In this document: positions 9,742 to 18,937 of the stretch, piece after piece
Numbering within the stretch: position 1 is the stretch's first letter
How the letters are laid out: each line of letters starts with the position of its first letter
From: Paenibacillus barcinonensis
GTDB lineage: Bacteria; Bacillota; Bacilli; Paenibacillales; Paenibacillaceae
Direction: 5' to 3'
Length of the DNA: 64,000 bases
NCBI RefSeq assembly: GCF_003217495.1
Contig: NZ_QJSW01000006.1
Coordinates: 224,883 to 288,882 of the forward strand
Program-made: the position numbers and the translations under genes
The notes under the pieces: model-generated
What the model was told of the DNA's origin: nothing
The model's database searches: none
What the model saw: the letters and a program-made list of their open reading frames with translations, nothing else

Positions 9742-10242
9742 ATGAAAACAAACTTCTTATTCCAAAAGGCCGTAACCGTCGGGTTGTGCGCTACACTAGG
9801 TTTTGGAGCTGTACTAATGACAAATGCACCTGTGGCAAAAGCTGCAACAGCATCTGTATCAACAGGACAACAAATTGTAAACTTTGGCAAAAAATTTACA
9901 GGAACTCCATATAAATTTGGTGCTTCGACTACAACAACCAGAAACTTTGATTGCTCTTCATTTATGAAATATATTTTTGAAAAGTATGGTGTAGACCTTC
10001 CGCGCACTGCCGCAAAACAATCCAAGGAGGGCACATTTGTCTCGAAGGCCAATCTTCGCGTTGGCGACCTTGTCTTTTTCTCAAGCGGCAGCCGTTCCAC
10101 TGGTTCTAACGTTACCCATGTGGGCGTTTACGCTGGCAACGGACAGATTCTTCATACGTATGGTTCTCCAGGTGTAACACTATCGGATCTGAATTCCGGC
10201 ACGTGGAAAAGAACTTACATTACAGCTCGCCGCGTGCTCTAG
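9742..10242 (+). CDS. Secreted NlpC/P60 cell-wall peptidase
   Basis: A 166-residue secreted protein. The N-terminus has lysines, a hydrophobic core and an APVAKAA-type signal peptidase I site near residue 32. The rest is one NlpC/P60 domain: GTPYKFGA, catalytic Cys in FDCSSF, LPRTAAKQS, GDLVFFS, catalytic His in VTHVGVYAGNG, and ILHTYG. Such enzymes cut the D-Glu/meso-DAP bond of peptidoglycan stem peptides. There is no cell-wall binding domain. TTTTGGAGGT precedes the chosen ATG; the same frame is open upstream but without a site. Confidence 0.9.
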   Translation: MKTNFLFQKAVTVGLCATLGFGAVLMTNAPVAKAATASVSTGQQIVNFGKKFTGTPYKFGASTTTTRNFDCSSFMKYIFEKYGVDLPRTAAKQSKEGTFVSKANLRVGDLVFFSSGSRSTGSNVTHVGVYAGNGQILHTYGSPGVTLSDLNSGTWKRTYITARRVL

Positions 10243-10273
10243 CACGCCCTGCCTAATTCAGCCATGTAACAGC

Positions 10274-10300
10274 GACCGGGTCATCGTGATCCGGTCTTTT
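10274..10300 (+). terminator. Terminator after the NlpC/P60 gene
   Basis: Ten-bp stem GACCGGGTCA/TGATCCGGTC (one G-T pair), 3-base loop, then TTTT. Confidence 0.8.
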
Positions 10301-10318
10301 CACATTTAATGCATTTTA

Positions 10319-11017
10319 TCAGCCATGCAGCATATATCCAACTCCCCGAACCGTCTGAATCAGCTTCACATCCTGGCCTTTATCAACCTTGACCCTCAGG
10401 TGTTTGATATATACGTCCACCACATTGGTATCCATTGCAAAATCATACCCCCACACCTCACGCAAAATATCACTGCGCGTACAAGCTTCATTCAGATGTC
10501 TGGCTAGATATTCCAATAATTCATATTCTTTTGGAGTCAGATTCAAGTACAGCCCACCACGACTCACCCTTCGTGATCGAAGATTGATTTTGAGGTCCTG
10601 CACAACAATGATTTCCTCCTCATTATAAGATGCATTGGCAAACAGCCGAAGCAAACTGCGTATTCTCGCTAACATCACCTTGGGATGCAACGGTTCTTCC
10701 ATAACATCATTCGCTCCAAAATCAAGCCAGTCAACAACACGCTGCGGAGTAGCCTCGGGAACAATAACAAATACAGGCCGCAAACAGCCTTGATTCATCC
10801 ATTTTTTTAAACTTATTCGATCTTGTTCGCTTCGCTGTATTTCCTCTGTATCCCGATCCACAAAAATGATTAACTGCTCGCGGGGCGCATCTGCATCTCC
10901 CATCTTATCTATTTCAGACCAGTTAAGCCGGCTCACTTCATAGCCCTCTTCTAGCAAAATATGCTCTATACGTGTTACCAGCTCTCCTGTACCTGCTAAC
11001 CTAATCGCTGTTTTCAT
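10319..11017 (-). CDS. Orphan OmpR-family regulator with degenerate receiver
   Basis: A 232-residue protein with an N-terminal receiver-like domain (about 1-120) and a C-terminal winged helix (about 135-230; LTPKEYELLEYLARH, VWGYDF, TVDVYIKHLR-like block, RGVGYML). The DNA-binding half is canonical. The receiver half is not: the expected phospho-acceptor strand reads LIIFVDRDTEE, and the GADDY.xKP block reads GANDVMEEP, so the invariant Lys is a Glu. No histidine kinase gene is adjacent. It is therefore probably an atypical, possibly phosphorylation-independent regulator. ATG 11017 is preferred (GGGTGAGATGT before it) over an in-frame start 14 codons upstream. Confidence 0.85.
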   Translation of the reverse strand: MKTAIRLAGTGELVTRIEHILLEEGYEVSRLNWSEIDKMGDADAPREQLIIFVDRDTEEIQRSEQDRISLKKWMNQGCLRPVFVIVPEATPQRVVDWLDFGANDVMEEPLHPKVMLARIRSLLRLFANASYNEEEIIVVQDLKINLRSRRVSRGGLYLNLTPKEYELLEYLARHLNEACTRSDILREVWGYDFAMDTNVVDVYIKHLRVKVDKGQDVKLIQTVRGVGYMLHG

Positions 11018-11083
11018 ACATCTCACCCGGCCTGTCTGTTTTCCGCCGCTTTTTGGCATGGATTGTACAGTTAGGATGCCATA

Positions 11084-11119
11084 AAAAGAAAAAGTCCATT
11101 CCCGTCGGGAACAGACTTT
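11084..11119 (-). terminator. Terminator of the thi operon
   Basis: On the minus strand AAAGTC..TTCCCG/CGGGAA..GACTTT is followed by TTCTTTTT. It lies about 120 bp after thiF. Confidence 0.75.
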
Positions 11120-11236
11120 AATGCTTTGATTGAATTGTTAGCGATCAGTCGAGGAGATCAGCGCCTGCGTATAATGATGGTGCCCTTGCATGAAAATATT
11201 CATCTATAGGATGAAACTAATATTCTTTAATGTAAT

Positions 11237-12286
11237 TCAGCCAAAATAGCGATGTACCAGAGTTCGTGCCTCTGCCGTATCTTTTGTCCCATGAACAAGA
11301 ACACGGCCATCCTGAAAAATAACTAATCTATGTTTAGCTGTTGTTAATGATACCAGAAAAGGATTACTTTCCACTTTTCCTTCACCCAGCCGAGTTAACC
11401 GATCCGCTGTCTGATGCAGATCAAGCTTCATGGCTCGCGCAGGACGAATCTGCACCGTGTCCCTGCCGCAAAGTACGTCCGTTTTCTCCAGATTGGATGC
11501 CGAAAGAAACGGATATGTTGCAGATGGGCCGCATGATGCACAATCCTGCTTTTTCGCCCCATCCACATTAATGGATATGTACTCGTTTCGCCACACGTCA
11601 AAGGACAACAGCTTTCTTCTAAGAGCGGCTGTATTACCACTAAGCAGCTTCATCGCCTCCGCTGTCTGATTTGCCGTTACCATCTGCACCGCTTGAGGAA
11701 TGATTCCCGACGTATCACAGGTGTCTCCGCCAAGGGGGACCTCACCCAGAAGACAGTTCAAACAAGGTGTATCCCCCGGTAAAAACGTATACGTAATACC
11801 GTAGCTGCCGACACAGCCCCCGTAGATCCATGGAATTCGATGCTTCTGGGCCATATCATTAATGAGTAACCGTGTATCAAAATTATCTGTTGCATCCATA
11901 ATCAGATCCGCCTCTGGAATGAGCTCTTCCAGCTCGTCTACTCGTACATCCATCACCTTGGCCTCGATGCGAACAGTAGAGTTAATTGCAGTTAAACGTT
12001 TGACCGCTGCCATTGCTTTGGGTATGCGATCTATTGCATCCTGTTCCACATAAAGCTGTTGCCGTTGCAGGTTACTCCATTCCACATAGTCCCGATCCAC
12101 AATCGTAATCTGTCCAACACCCGAACGAACCAGTGTTTCAGCTATACCTGTTCCAAGCGCACCTGCTCCGATGATTAAAACCTTGCTGTCTTTTAACTTT
12201 GCCTGACCTTCCTGGCCAAGAGGAGCATATCGTTCCTGTCTGGAGTAGCGATCGAGCTGCTCCGCCTGATATAACTGATCTCTCAT
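11237..12286 (-). CDS. thiF: ThiF/MoeB-type sulfur-carrier adenylyltransferase
   Basis: A 349-residue E1-like enzyme that adenylates the C-terminal Gly of Thi[34 protein letters not shown] (ATP-binding Rossmann), [19 protein letters not shown] and two CXXC zinc pairs (CLNC near residue 187, CASC near 265) are present. The C-terminal 80 residues extend beyond the shortest ThiF/MoeB proteins and are not a rhodanese domain as far as seen. The start overlaps the thiG stop by 4 bp (ATGA). It is the last gene of the operon. Confidence 0.93.
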   Translation of the reverse strand: MRDQLYQAEQLDRYSRQERYAPLGQEGQAKLKDSKVLIIGAGALGTGIAETLVRSGVGQITIVDRDYVEWSNLQRQQLYVEQDAIDRIPKAMAAVKRLTAINSTVRIEAKVMDVRVDELEELIPEADLIMDATDNFDTRLLINDMAQKHRIPWIYGGCVGSYGITYTFLPGDTPCLNCLLGEVPLGGDTCDTSGIIPQAVQMVTANQTAEAMKLLSGNTAALRRKLLSFDVWRNEYISINVDGAKKQDCASCGPSATYPFLSASNLEKTDVLCGRDTVQIRPARAMKLDLHQTADRLTRLGEGKVESNPFLVSLTTAKHRLVIFQDGRVLVHGTKDTAEARTLVHRYFG

Positions 12287-13050
12287 GTATGAACCATTCC
12301 TTCCACCGGACTGCTTGCTGCCGCATAACGCTTCACAGGAATCATACCTGCTGTATAAGCCAGTCTGCCTGCCTCCACCCCGAGCCGCATCGCTTTCGCC
12401 ATACTCACTGGATCACTAGATCCGGATACGGCAGTGTTCAGCAGTACAGCATCCGCTCCCAGCTCCATTGCATGAGCAGCATCTTTAGGCGAGCGCAAAC
12501 CTGCATCAACAATGACGGGCACAACAGCCTGCTCTATAATCATCTCCAGATTATACGGATTAATGATGCCACGACCGGCACCGATCGGAGAAGCACCCGG
12601 CATGACTGCATGTACACCAAGTAACTGCAGTCGTTTGGCTAATATAACGTCGTCCGAAATATATGGCAAAACGGTGAAGCCTTTTTCCAGCAAAATGCTG
12701 CAAGCCTTGTACGTTTCAAGCGGATCAGGAAGCAATGTTACGCCGTCTCCGATCACTTCAACTTTTATCATATCACAAAGTCCAGATGCCCGTGCAAGCT
12801 CAGCGATCCGCACTGCTTCATCCGCAGTCGTGGCACCCGCCGTATTCGGCAGGAGTGTATATTTACTTAAATCCAGCGTGTCCAGAAAATGCTTCTCTCC
12901 CGCCTCCTCCAGATTCAAACGGCGCACCGCAAAGGTTAATATTTCTGTACCTGAGGCTTCCACAGCCTGACTCTGAATATGCAAATCCGTAAACTTGCCT
13001 GTTCCAAGCAGCAGTCTTGAATTAAATTCATATTTTCCAATGTTCAGCAT
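12283..13050 (-). CDS. thiG: Thiazole synthase
   Basis: A 255-residue TIM-barrel enzyme that builds the thiazole phosphate of thiamine from DXP, dehydroglycine and ThiS thiocarboxylate. [10 protein letters not shown] at the N-terminus, [22 protein letters not shown] (Schiff-base Lys), [13 protein letters not shown] and [22 protein letters not shown] (shown in part) are all family landmarks. The ATG chosen follows GGGAGAG; a longer in-frame start exists 9 codons upstream. It lies 55 bp after thiS. Confidence 0.96.
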   Translation of the reverse strand: MLNIGKYEFNSRLLLGTGKFTDLHIQSQAVEASGTEILTFAVRRLNLEEAGEKHFLDTLDLSKYTLLPNTAGATTADEAVRIAELARASGLCDMIKVEVIGDGVTLLPDPLETYKACSILLEKGFTVLPYISDDVILAKRLQLLGVHAVMPGASPIGAGRGIINPYNLEMIIEQAVVPVIVDAGLRSPKDAAHAMELGADAVLLNTAVSGSSDPVSMAKAMRLGVEAGRLAYTAGMIPVKRYAAASSPVEGMVHT

Positions 13051-13105
13051 GTCAGCACTCTCCCTATGATTTAACATGTTTAACTAACCCTATAATCTAT
13101 TTCAG

Positions 13106-13309
13106 TTAGCCTCCACCCACAAAGTGAACAATTTCAATTCGATCTCCGTCTCTCAGCGCTGTCGTCTCATGATGATCCTTCGTCAAAATGTTACGATTCA
13201 ACTCCACAACGACCGTTTTCACTTGCAGGTTAAAGGATTGCAGCAATTTGTCCACTCGATTCAAATCATCAGCAATCTCCATCTTCTGTCCGTTCACGAT
13301 AATGTTCAA
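13106..13309 (-). CDS. thiS: Sulfur carrier protein ThiS
   Basis: A 67-residue ubiquitin-fold protein ending in VGGG, so the C-terminal Gly-Gly needed for adenylation and thiocarboxylate formation is present. It donates sulfur to ThiG. It overlaps thiO by 4 bp. Confidence 0.95.
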   Translation of the reverse strand: MNIIVNGQKMEIADDLNRVDKLLQSFNLQVKTVVVELNRNILTKDHHETTALRDGDRIEIVHFVGGG

Positions 13310-14583
13310 CGCGCAACTCCCTTTCTGTTCAAACGATTAGGCGATAAAGCTTCGATCCCCATCTCCTCAGCACTTTTGCCCTCTAGCATGTCTGCAAGCC
13401 AGCGTCCGGTTACTGCACTAAGTAATATTCCGTTACGGTAATGCCCATAGGCAGTATACAAGCCAGGCATGTTATCGCACTCTCCTATATATGGAAGACC
13501 ATCCGGGGTTCCAGGTCTCACACCAGCCCAGGCCCGCAAGAAATGGGCTTCTTTGACTCCAGGAGCCCAGGTGCTTGCCGTACTAAGCAATCGTTGCACA
13601 CTATAAGCTGACACGCTGTGATCTTTTTTTCCGGGCCAGCTCGTGGCTCCGATCCAGACTTCTCCATTCGCTTTGGGAACGATGTAGATATCCTCCGCGT
13701 AAAGCGTGCGATCCGGTTTGTAAGCTGTTTGTTCTGCAGGAAATTGAATCGCAACGATCTCTCCTTTAACCGGACTTGAAGGTAAGCTGATGCCTGCCTG
13801 TTGTAGCAGCACTTCACTATGCAAGCCAGCGGCAATAATTACGTGTTTACAAGTGACATGTCCCCTCTCGGTCACAATCCCTTGTACACCATACTGATTC
13901 ACTAATAATTGAATATCCTTTACACCTTCCCATATCCGGGCCCCCATCCTATGTGCTGACCTCACATAAGCTTTGGTTAACGACACCGGAAGGATTTCGC
14001 TCTCCAAGGATCGGTAATACGCACCGTATGTATCCCGATTAAGCCAAGCGGCTTCTCGCTGCACGGTACTTCTGTCCCACCAAACTTGTTCCGTCAATGG
14101 AACGGCTGCCCGCTTTTCCTTATAATGACTTACTTCATTGTATGATCTGAATGGTGTGATGAACCCGCTCTGCCTTAAACCAAGTTCCATGCCCGACAGT
14201 GCCGTTAATTGATCCTTTTGTTTGTGCAGCAGCGCCCTGCTCTCAAGAGCGGCCTGAGCGATAACAGGATGAGCAAAATGCTCACTATCCGCAGCAAGCA
14301 TTCCCGCAGCTGCACAGGAGCTTCCACTCGCAATCTCATTTTGCTCGATCAGAAGCACATCATGTCCCCTTCGTGTCAATTCAAAGGCAATAGCACAACC
14401 TATGACGCCTCCGCCAACAATAATGGTTTCTGCGTGAAGCACGCCAGATAACTCAGATCCCTGAATATTCGCAGCTTCATGCGAACTATTGGATTCATAT
14501 AATTCATCCGATCCATAGCATGTATTAAATCCGGATTGATCATCAGAACCTTGCTCCAGTGGAACGGCCCCTCGTTTTTGCAT
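13306..14583 (-). CDS. thiO: Glycine oxidase
   Basis: A 425-residue FAD enzyme that oxidises glycine to the imine used by ThiG. The FAD fold ETIIVGGGVIGCAIAFELTRRG begins only near residue 55, so there is an N-terminal polar extension of about 50 residues compared with usual ThiO (about 370 residues). Downstream landmarks are SGSSCAAAGMLA, YGHYRNGILL and the C-terminal ADMLEG. The start chosen follows AAGGAGATGGGCAC. An internal start nearer the FAD motif cannot be excluded, but the upstream site is strong. Confidence 0.92.
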   Translation of the reverse strand: MQKRGAVPLEQGSDDQSGFNTCYGSDELYESNSSHEAANIQGSELSGVLHAETIIVGGGVIGCAIAFELTRRGHDVLLIEQNEIASGSSCAAAGMLAADSEHFAHPVIAQAALESRALLHKQKDQLTALSGMELGLRQSGFITPFRSYNEVSHYKEKRAAVPLTEQVWWDRSTVQREAAWLNRDTYGAYYRSLESEILPVSLTKAYVRSAHRMGARIWEGVKDIQLLVNQYGVQGIVTERGHVTCKHVIIAAGLHSEVLLQQAGISLPSSPVKGEIVAIQFPAEQTAYKPDRTLYAEDIYIVPKANGEVWIGATSWPGKKDHSVSAYSVQRLLSTASTWAPGVKEAHFLRAWAGVRPGTPDGLPYIGECDNMPGLYTAYGHYRNGILLSAVTGRWLADMLEGKSAEEMGIEALSPNRLNRKGVAR

Positions 14584-14615
14584 GTGCCCATCTCCTTGAT
14601 TTTGAAGCATGTATA

Positions 14616-15338
14616 TTACTGTTCTGCCGCCTGCTTTATAAGACGGACAGCGTGAGCAGGGTTCTCATGCTGAAATACACTTGAGATCACAGCAGCACCA
14701 CGAGCTCCCGCTAACCGTACCGCCTGGATGCTGGATGCCTGAATACCACCAATTGCAATCACAGGAATATCAACGCCGGAGCATACTTCCGCCAACGCTT
14801 CCACCCCCCTTGGATGTAGGTCTGGCTTGCTACGACTTGCATACACATGCCCGAAAAACAGGTAATCTGCCCCGAAATCCACTGCTATGCGCGCCTCATG
14901 AATGGAATGCACAGATACTCCTAAGCGTATGTGTTGTCTCTTTCTCACGACATTCATGTCCAGTTCCGCCTTTGTCAGCATGTCCTGGCTCCAATGTACT
15001 CCGCAGCACAAATCGCCGGCTAATAACGGGTTGGCCCCATTGATGACAATGCGTGAGACTGGAATTCCTGAATCTGTCATGTGCCTGGCCCACTTAAAAT
15101 GTTGTTGCAGCGAAAGTTGCTTTTCCCGAATGTGAATGTAATCCACCCAGGGCCATATCTGCTTGGCGATGTTCAGCACACTCGTTTGCTCCCCCTTATT
15201 GGTAGACACAACATGCAGCTCAAAGGAAGACTGAGCTTGCTTGCATGCTTCATTAGGTATGACAGTAAGATTTAGTGAGTGATGGAGCGAACGTTCACTC
15301 TTTCCATCTCTTTCTGCTTCAGTCCTTGTTGTATTCAC
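14616..15338 (-). CDS. tenI: Thiazole tautomerase TenI (ThiE-like fold)
   Basis: A 240-residue TIM-barrel protein of the ThiE/TenI family. YIHIREKQLS, VSVHSIHEA, ADYLFFGHVYASRSKPD and VIAIGGIQ are visible. The FFGHVY..SK..RG block and the operon order tenI-thiO-thiS-thiG-thiF match TenI of B. subtilis, which aromatises the thiazole product, rather than the condensing enzyme ThiE. A GTG start is used because GGAAGGAGGATAAC precedes it. About 40 N-terminal residues precede the barrel. It is the first gene after the riboswitch. Confidence 0.8.
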   Translation of the reverse strand: MNTTRTEAERDGKSERSLHHSLNLTVIPNEACKQAQSSFELHVVSTNKGEQTSVLNIAKQIWPWVDYIHIREKQLSLQQHFKWARHMTDSGIPVSRIVINGANPLLAGDLCCGVHWSQDMLTKAELDMNVVRKRQHIRLGVSVHSIHEARIAVDFGADYLFFGHVYASRSKPDLHPRGVEALAEVCSGVDIPVIAIGGIQASSIQAVRLAGARGAAVISSVFQHENPAHAVRLIKQAAEQ

Positions 15339-15386
15339 GTTATCCTCCTTCCCTACGTGCAGCGTCAAGCACGGAAATGACACAAC

Positions 15387-15414
15387 ACAAAAAAGCCACT
15401 CCCGTAGGAGTGGC
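15387..15414 (-). terminator. Riboswitch-controlled terminator of the thi operon
   Basis: On the minus strand GCCACTCC, loop TACG, GGAGTGGC, then TTTTTT, placed between the TPP aptamer and tenI. The 5' arm GCCACT is complementary to AGTGGC at the 3' end of the aptamer, so the two pairings exclude each other. Confidence 0.9.
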
Positions 15415-15568
15415 TGCGTATAAACAAGGGTCCAGACAGATTACGAGCGTGCAGATGAGATCTGTTAAACAGTTAAGTCAACAACCGTTCGCCAGTACCT
15501 ATTGCCTGCATCACTGTAAGTAAGTTTCCTGTTCATCTAGAGAACATCACTTACTGTCATTTTGCTGA

Positions 15569-15667
15569 AACGCGCCACTTCCCTACGCTGGTATGATCCA
15601 GATCAGGTGCGAAGGGTCCGGAATCGCATTCTTCCATCTCAGCCGCATCGTGCGGCCCCCCTAGTGT
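15569..15667 (-). promoter_or_regulatory. TPP riboswitch (THI element)
   Basis: The minus strand shows the conserved core in order: 5' CACTAGGGG, GGCTGAGA (CTGAGA at 15637-15642), GACCC, ACCTGATCTGG, ATACCAGCGTAGGGAAGTG. The ends CACT and AGTG close helix P1. It lies upstream of tenI-thiO-thiS-thiG-thiF and ahead of an intrinsic terminator. TPP binding should stabilise P1 and free the terminator, switching the operon off when the cofactor is plentiful. Confidence 0.95.
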
Positions 15668-15692
15668 TCATATGAAGTTGAAGTTGTAGCCT

Positions 15693-15721
15693 ATATTACC
15701 ACAATCGGATTTTTTTGTCAT
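15693..15721 (-). promoter_or_regulatory. Promoter of the thi operon
   Basis: On the minus strand ATGACA, 17-bp spacer, TAATAT. The -35 overlaps the last codons of the upstream ABC-F gene and the -10 lies about 25 bp before the riboswitch. Confidence 0.65.
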
Positions 15722-17271
15722 CGTGCTTTTTCCGACCATTCTTCCACATTCCACGTTTTGGTGACCCAGCCTTCGTAAAAATCAGGTTCGTGAGACACAA
15801 GTAAAACGGTCCCCTTGTATTCCTTCAACGCTCGCTGAAGCTCGGCCTTTGCAGTAACATCCAGATGGTTCGTCGGCTCATCAAACAATACCCAGTTGCT
15901 TTCACGCATCAGCAGCTTGCACAACCGCACTTTAGCCTGTTCTCCCCCACTGAGCATGTTCAAGGGACGTGTAATGTGTTCATTTTTGAGACCGCACCTA
16001 GCTAGATGTCCTCTTACTTCATTCTGAGTCAGATGAGAAAACTCATTCCATACATCGTCAATCGGTGTAATATTTGCAGCACGCACTTCCTGTTCAAAGT
16101 ATGCCGTCTCCAGATAATCACCCAGGAATGTTTTACCGCTAATAGGCGGGATTTTACCCAGAATGGTCTTGAGCAGTGTCGATTTACCCACACCGTTACA
16201 ACCGACAATAGCAATCTTTTCTCCGCGTTCAATAGTCATCGTCATCTTTGGCAGAAGCGGATACGTATAACCAATTTCAAAATCAATGCCTTCAAACACA
16301 GTTTTGCTGCTTGCACGGGCATCCTTGAAATTAAATGTTGGTTTTGCAGCTTCGTCAGGACGATCAATCCGCTCAATCTTGCCGAGCTGCTTTTCCCGGC
16401 TTTTCGCCCGTCCCGAGGTGGATGCACGAGCTTTATTCCGCTGGATAAAGTCTTCCTGCTTTTTAATATATTCCTGTTGCTTTTCATACGCATCAATATG
16501 CTGCGCCTTCTGCATATCCGCCATCTCCAGAAATTTCTCATAATTGGCAGCGTAGCGCGTAAGCTTGGCAAATTCCAGATGGTAAATTACATTCACCACT
16601 TCATTCATAAACTCTGTATCATGTGAGATTAACAGAAAAGCATACGGGTAGTCTTTTAAATAACGCGTCAGCCATTCAATATGCTCTACATCCAGATAGT
16701 TTGTCGGCTCATCCAGTAATAAGGCCGTTGGCTTCTCCAGCAATAATTTGGCAAGCAGTACCTTTGTGCGCTGTCCACCGCTTAGAGCGGCAACATCCCG
16801 ATCCAGACCAATTGCATTTAATCCCAAACCGTTCGCCATTTCCTCCACTTTTACATCAATCAGATAAAAATCGCCCTGCTCCAGCTGCTCCTGAATTTCA
16901 CCCATCTCCTCCAGCAGCTGCTCCAGTCTGTCCGGATCAGCATCGGCCATCTGATCGGTGATCTGCATCAGCTCTTTCTCCAGCTCAAGCAGTGGCAGAA
17001 AAGCATCCTTCAGCACATCTCGAATCGTTTTGCCAGGGGTCAGCTTTGTATGCTGATCCAGATATCCATAACGAACTTTAGGCGTCCATTCCACTTTCCC
17101 GCTGTCTTTTAGCAATTTTCCCGTCAAGATGTTCATCAGGGTTGATTTCCCTGCACCATTGGCCCCTACCAGGCCTACACGCTCTCCAGCAAGGAGACGA
17201 AATGAAACATTTTTAAATAATGTACGGTCTCCAAAATTGTGACTGACATTCTCTACAGATAATAAACTCAT
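15718..17271 (-). CDS. ABC-F family ATPase (YfmM-like)
   Basis: A 517-residue soluble protein with two ABC ATPase domains and no membrane segments. Domain 1 has GANGAGKST and LSGGQRTKVLLAK with LLDEPTNYLDV; domain 2 has GCNGVGKST and LSGGEQAKVRLCK with LFDEPTNHLDV. Between them a basic, helical linker (about residues 240-320) is the P-site tRNA interaction motif region of ABC-F proteins, which act on stalled ribosomes. Length is close to B. subtilis YfmM (from memory). It is monocistronic, upstream of the thi promoter. Whether it gives antibiotic resistance cannot be told. Confidence 0.88.
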   Translation of the reverse strand: MSLLSVENVSHNFGDRTLFKNVSFRLLAGERVGLVGANGAGKSTLMNILTGKLLKDSGKVEWTPKVRYGYLDQHTKLTPGKTIRDVLKDAFLPLLELEKELMQITDQMADADPDRLEQLLEEMGEIQEQLEQGDFYLIDVKVEEMANGLGLNAIGLDRDVAALSGGQRTKVLLAKLLLEKPTALLLDEPTNYLDVEHIEWLTRYLKDYPYAFLLISHDTEFMNEVVNVIYHLEFAKLTRYAANYEKFLEMADMQKAQHIDAYEKQQEYIKKQEDFIQRNKARASTSGRAKSREKQLGKIERIDRPDEAAKPTFNFKDARASSKTVFEGIDFEIGYTYPLLPKMTMTIERGEKIAIVGCNGVGKSTLLKTILGKIPPISGKTFLGDYLETAYFEQEVRAANITPIDDVWNEFSHLTQNEVRGHLARCGLKNEHITRPLNMLSGGEQAKVRLCKLLMRESNWVLFDEPTNHLDVTAKAELQRALKEYKGTVLLVSHEPDFYEGWVTKTWNVEEWSEKAR

Positions 17272-17373
17272 AAGATGAAGCTGCTCCTATCTATATAAAT
17301 TGAACGAGGTCGTGTCTGAAATCGCTATAGTCCAATTTATCTATTTCATTATTCTGAATTACGTTTCGAACCC

Positions 17374-18396
17374 TTATTTTAGCACAGGTTCTGTGTTTTC
17401 TGAAAGTAATGAAAATTGAGCAGAGCAATCATATTCAAAATAACCTTCAGCCGCTGCCTGTCTTGCTGTTGTAAACACCTCTTGAGCATGGAAACCAGCA
17501 TTGCAGGTGGCAGGATAATGATATTTAATGCCTGTTGCGGGATCAAACCCGCCAACAATTGCTGTTTTTTTGACCAGTCTGCCCCCACCAATCGCAAAAT
17601 TGTTAATTCTCTGATCCCCCGCGGCGATCCCCTGCATAAAGGCGATAATACCGACGTCATTGATCGAATTGTACCAATCCTCCTGCGAAATCAGGGGCAT
17701 GGTGAATACATAGGACACACCATTTTTTCTTGCAAACTCATTATGCCGATTAATGACCTCTGCAAGCTCGTCCTGAACACGAGTCACAATACGACTGCGC
17801 CGTACCTGTTCAAATACAGTTGAATCTTGCAGCAATCCGATTGTCGTACGGGCAGCAAGTTCATGCTGAAAGCCCTCGATCCATTTACCAGCGTTAGCAT
17901 CATAGGCATACACATAACGATCCAGTGTAAAATTAATACTGTTTCCATCCTGATCTGAATATGTATACGGCCTTTTAGGGCTCCATACCTGTCTAAAGGA
18001 CTGCTGCATATCCCCAGTCATCTCGTTTTCTTTGGCAAAAATATAATAACCATCATAGTCCAGCACAACGATGGCTGGAATGTAATCAAACATATGCTGA
18101 ATAGCTGATAAATCGTCCTGAATCCCCATATTTAAAGCCATCGTTTGTGTAAAGGTGGACAGTGCCAGCTCCTTGTCCGCTTTAACAAATTTGGCAGAAT
18201 CATAAGCCGCCTCTGCATGCTGTTTTTCGTTCTGATGCATGACTGAACCCGCATCCATCACTGCGGTTTGAAGTGCTGTCTGGTAACGGGTTGCAAGCAG
18301 GGTTGCCTTTTCTGCATCATTCGTGTGAAGGGTGAGCATGAAAAAGATCGGGAAGAAGATCAATACAAAAACGATGCCAAGCTCAGTAATCTTCAT
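17374..18396 (-). CDS. Membrane-anchored protein of the Tad-like locus, unknown function
   Basis: A 340-residue protein with one N-terminal membrane segment (about residues 5-25, GIVFVLIFFPIFFMLTL) and a long extracytoplasmic part. The N-terminus, a short polar leader then a hydrophobic stretch, resembles a pseudopilin or TadE-type minor pilin. No family motif was recognised. It is the last gene of the Tad-like locus and overlaps the preceding gene by 14 bp. The two Cys near the C-terminus (AACNAG-like region and YDCSAQ) could form a disulfide outside the cell. Confidence 0.6.
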   Translation of the reverse strand: MKITELGIVFVLIFFPIFFMLTLHTNDAEKATLLATRYQTALQTAVMDAGSVMHQNEKQHAEAAYDSAKFVKADKELALSTFTQTMALNMGIQDDLSAIQHMFDYIPAIVVLDYDGYYIFAKENEMTGDMQQSFRQVWSPKRPYTYSDQDGNSINFTLDRYVYAYDANAGKWIEGFQHELAARTTIGLLQDSTVFEQVRRSRIVTRVQDELAEVINRHNEFARKNGVSYVFTMPLISQEDWYNSINDVGIIAFMQGIAAGDQRINNFAIGGGRLVKKTAIVGGFDPATGIKYHYPATCNAGFHAQEVFTTARQAAAEGYFEYDCSAQFSLLSENTEPVLK

Positions 18397-18937
18397 TCAG
18401 CACCATGCCCCCATGTGCAGTAAAAACCGCTTCCGCCTGCGCTGTGCCACCTTGCAGCCATTCCCGAATAAGCATCGAAGGTGTTCGATTGGTACTTTTA
18501 AGGCTTACAGAGAAAAAATCGCCTACGCCCAGCGTGTATCTGCGCCCCGGATCATCCATTGTCAATGTGCCTGATAACGGAAAGAGGCGTTCCCGAATCT
18601 GGGATAAATAATATCCGTCGTACACGACCTCATATGCTCCCGTAAAGCTGCTCGGATTCATCGGGTCCGTATAACGTGGTACATATTTTTTATGTAAATG
18701 TTCCATCGTAATATGATAATCGTTACCTGTCCGGGCCAGCTGCTCTTCAAACTCCGCCAGCATTCGAGGGGAAATATATCCTTTGGTACGCACAGCATCC
18801 ACGAAACGTGTAACACTCTGCGACGCAGTCATCCGAGCTATATCATCCTGCCGTTCGGCAACCTCGGCCGCGGGGTAAACATAAAGCAGCAGGACGGCCA
18901 GCAGCACAGCCAATAATTTGGACGCTGCATTAATCAT
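18383..18937 (-). CDS. Putative minor pseudopilin-like protein, Tad-like locus
   Basis: A 184-residue protein with an N-terminal hydrophobic segment (about residues 7-22) and a soluble remainder. Not recognised as a named family. It overlaps its neighbours by 8 and 14 bp, so translation is coupled. Position and topology suggest a TadE/TadF-like minor pilin role; this is inferred from context only. Confidence 0.55.
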   Translation of the reverse strand: MINAASKLLAVLLAVLLLYVYPAAEVAERQDDIARMTASQSVTRFVDAVRTKGYISPRMLAEFEEQLARTGNDYHITMEHLHKKYVPRYTDPMNPSSFTGAYEVVYDGYYLSQIRERLFPLSGTLTMDDPGRRYTLGVGDFFSVSLKSTNRTPSMLIREWLQGGTAQAEAVFTAHGGMVLNEDY

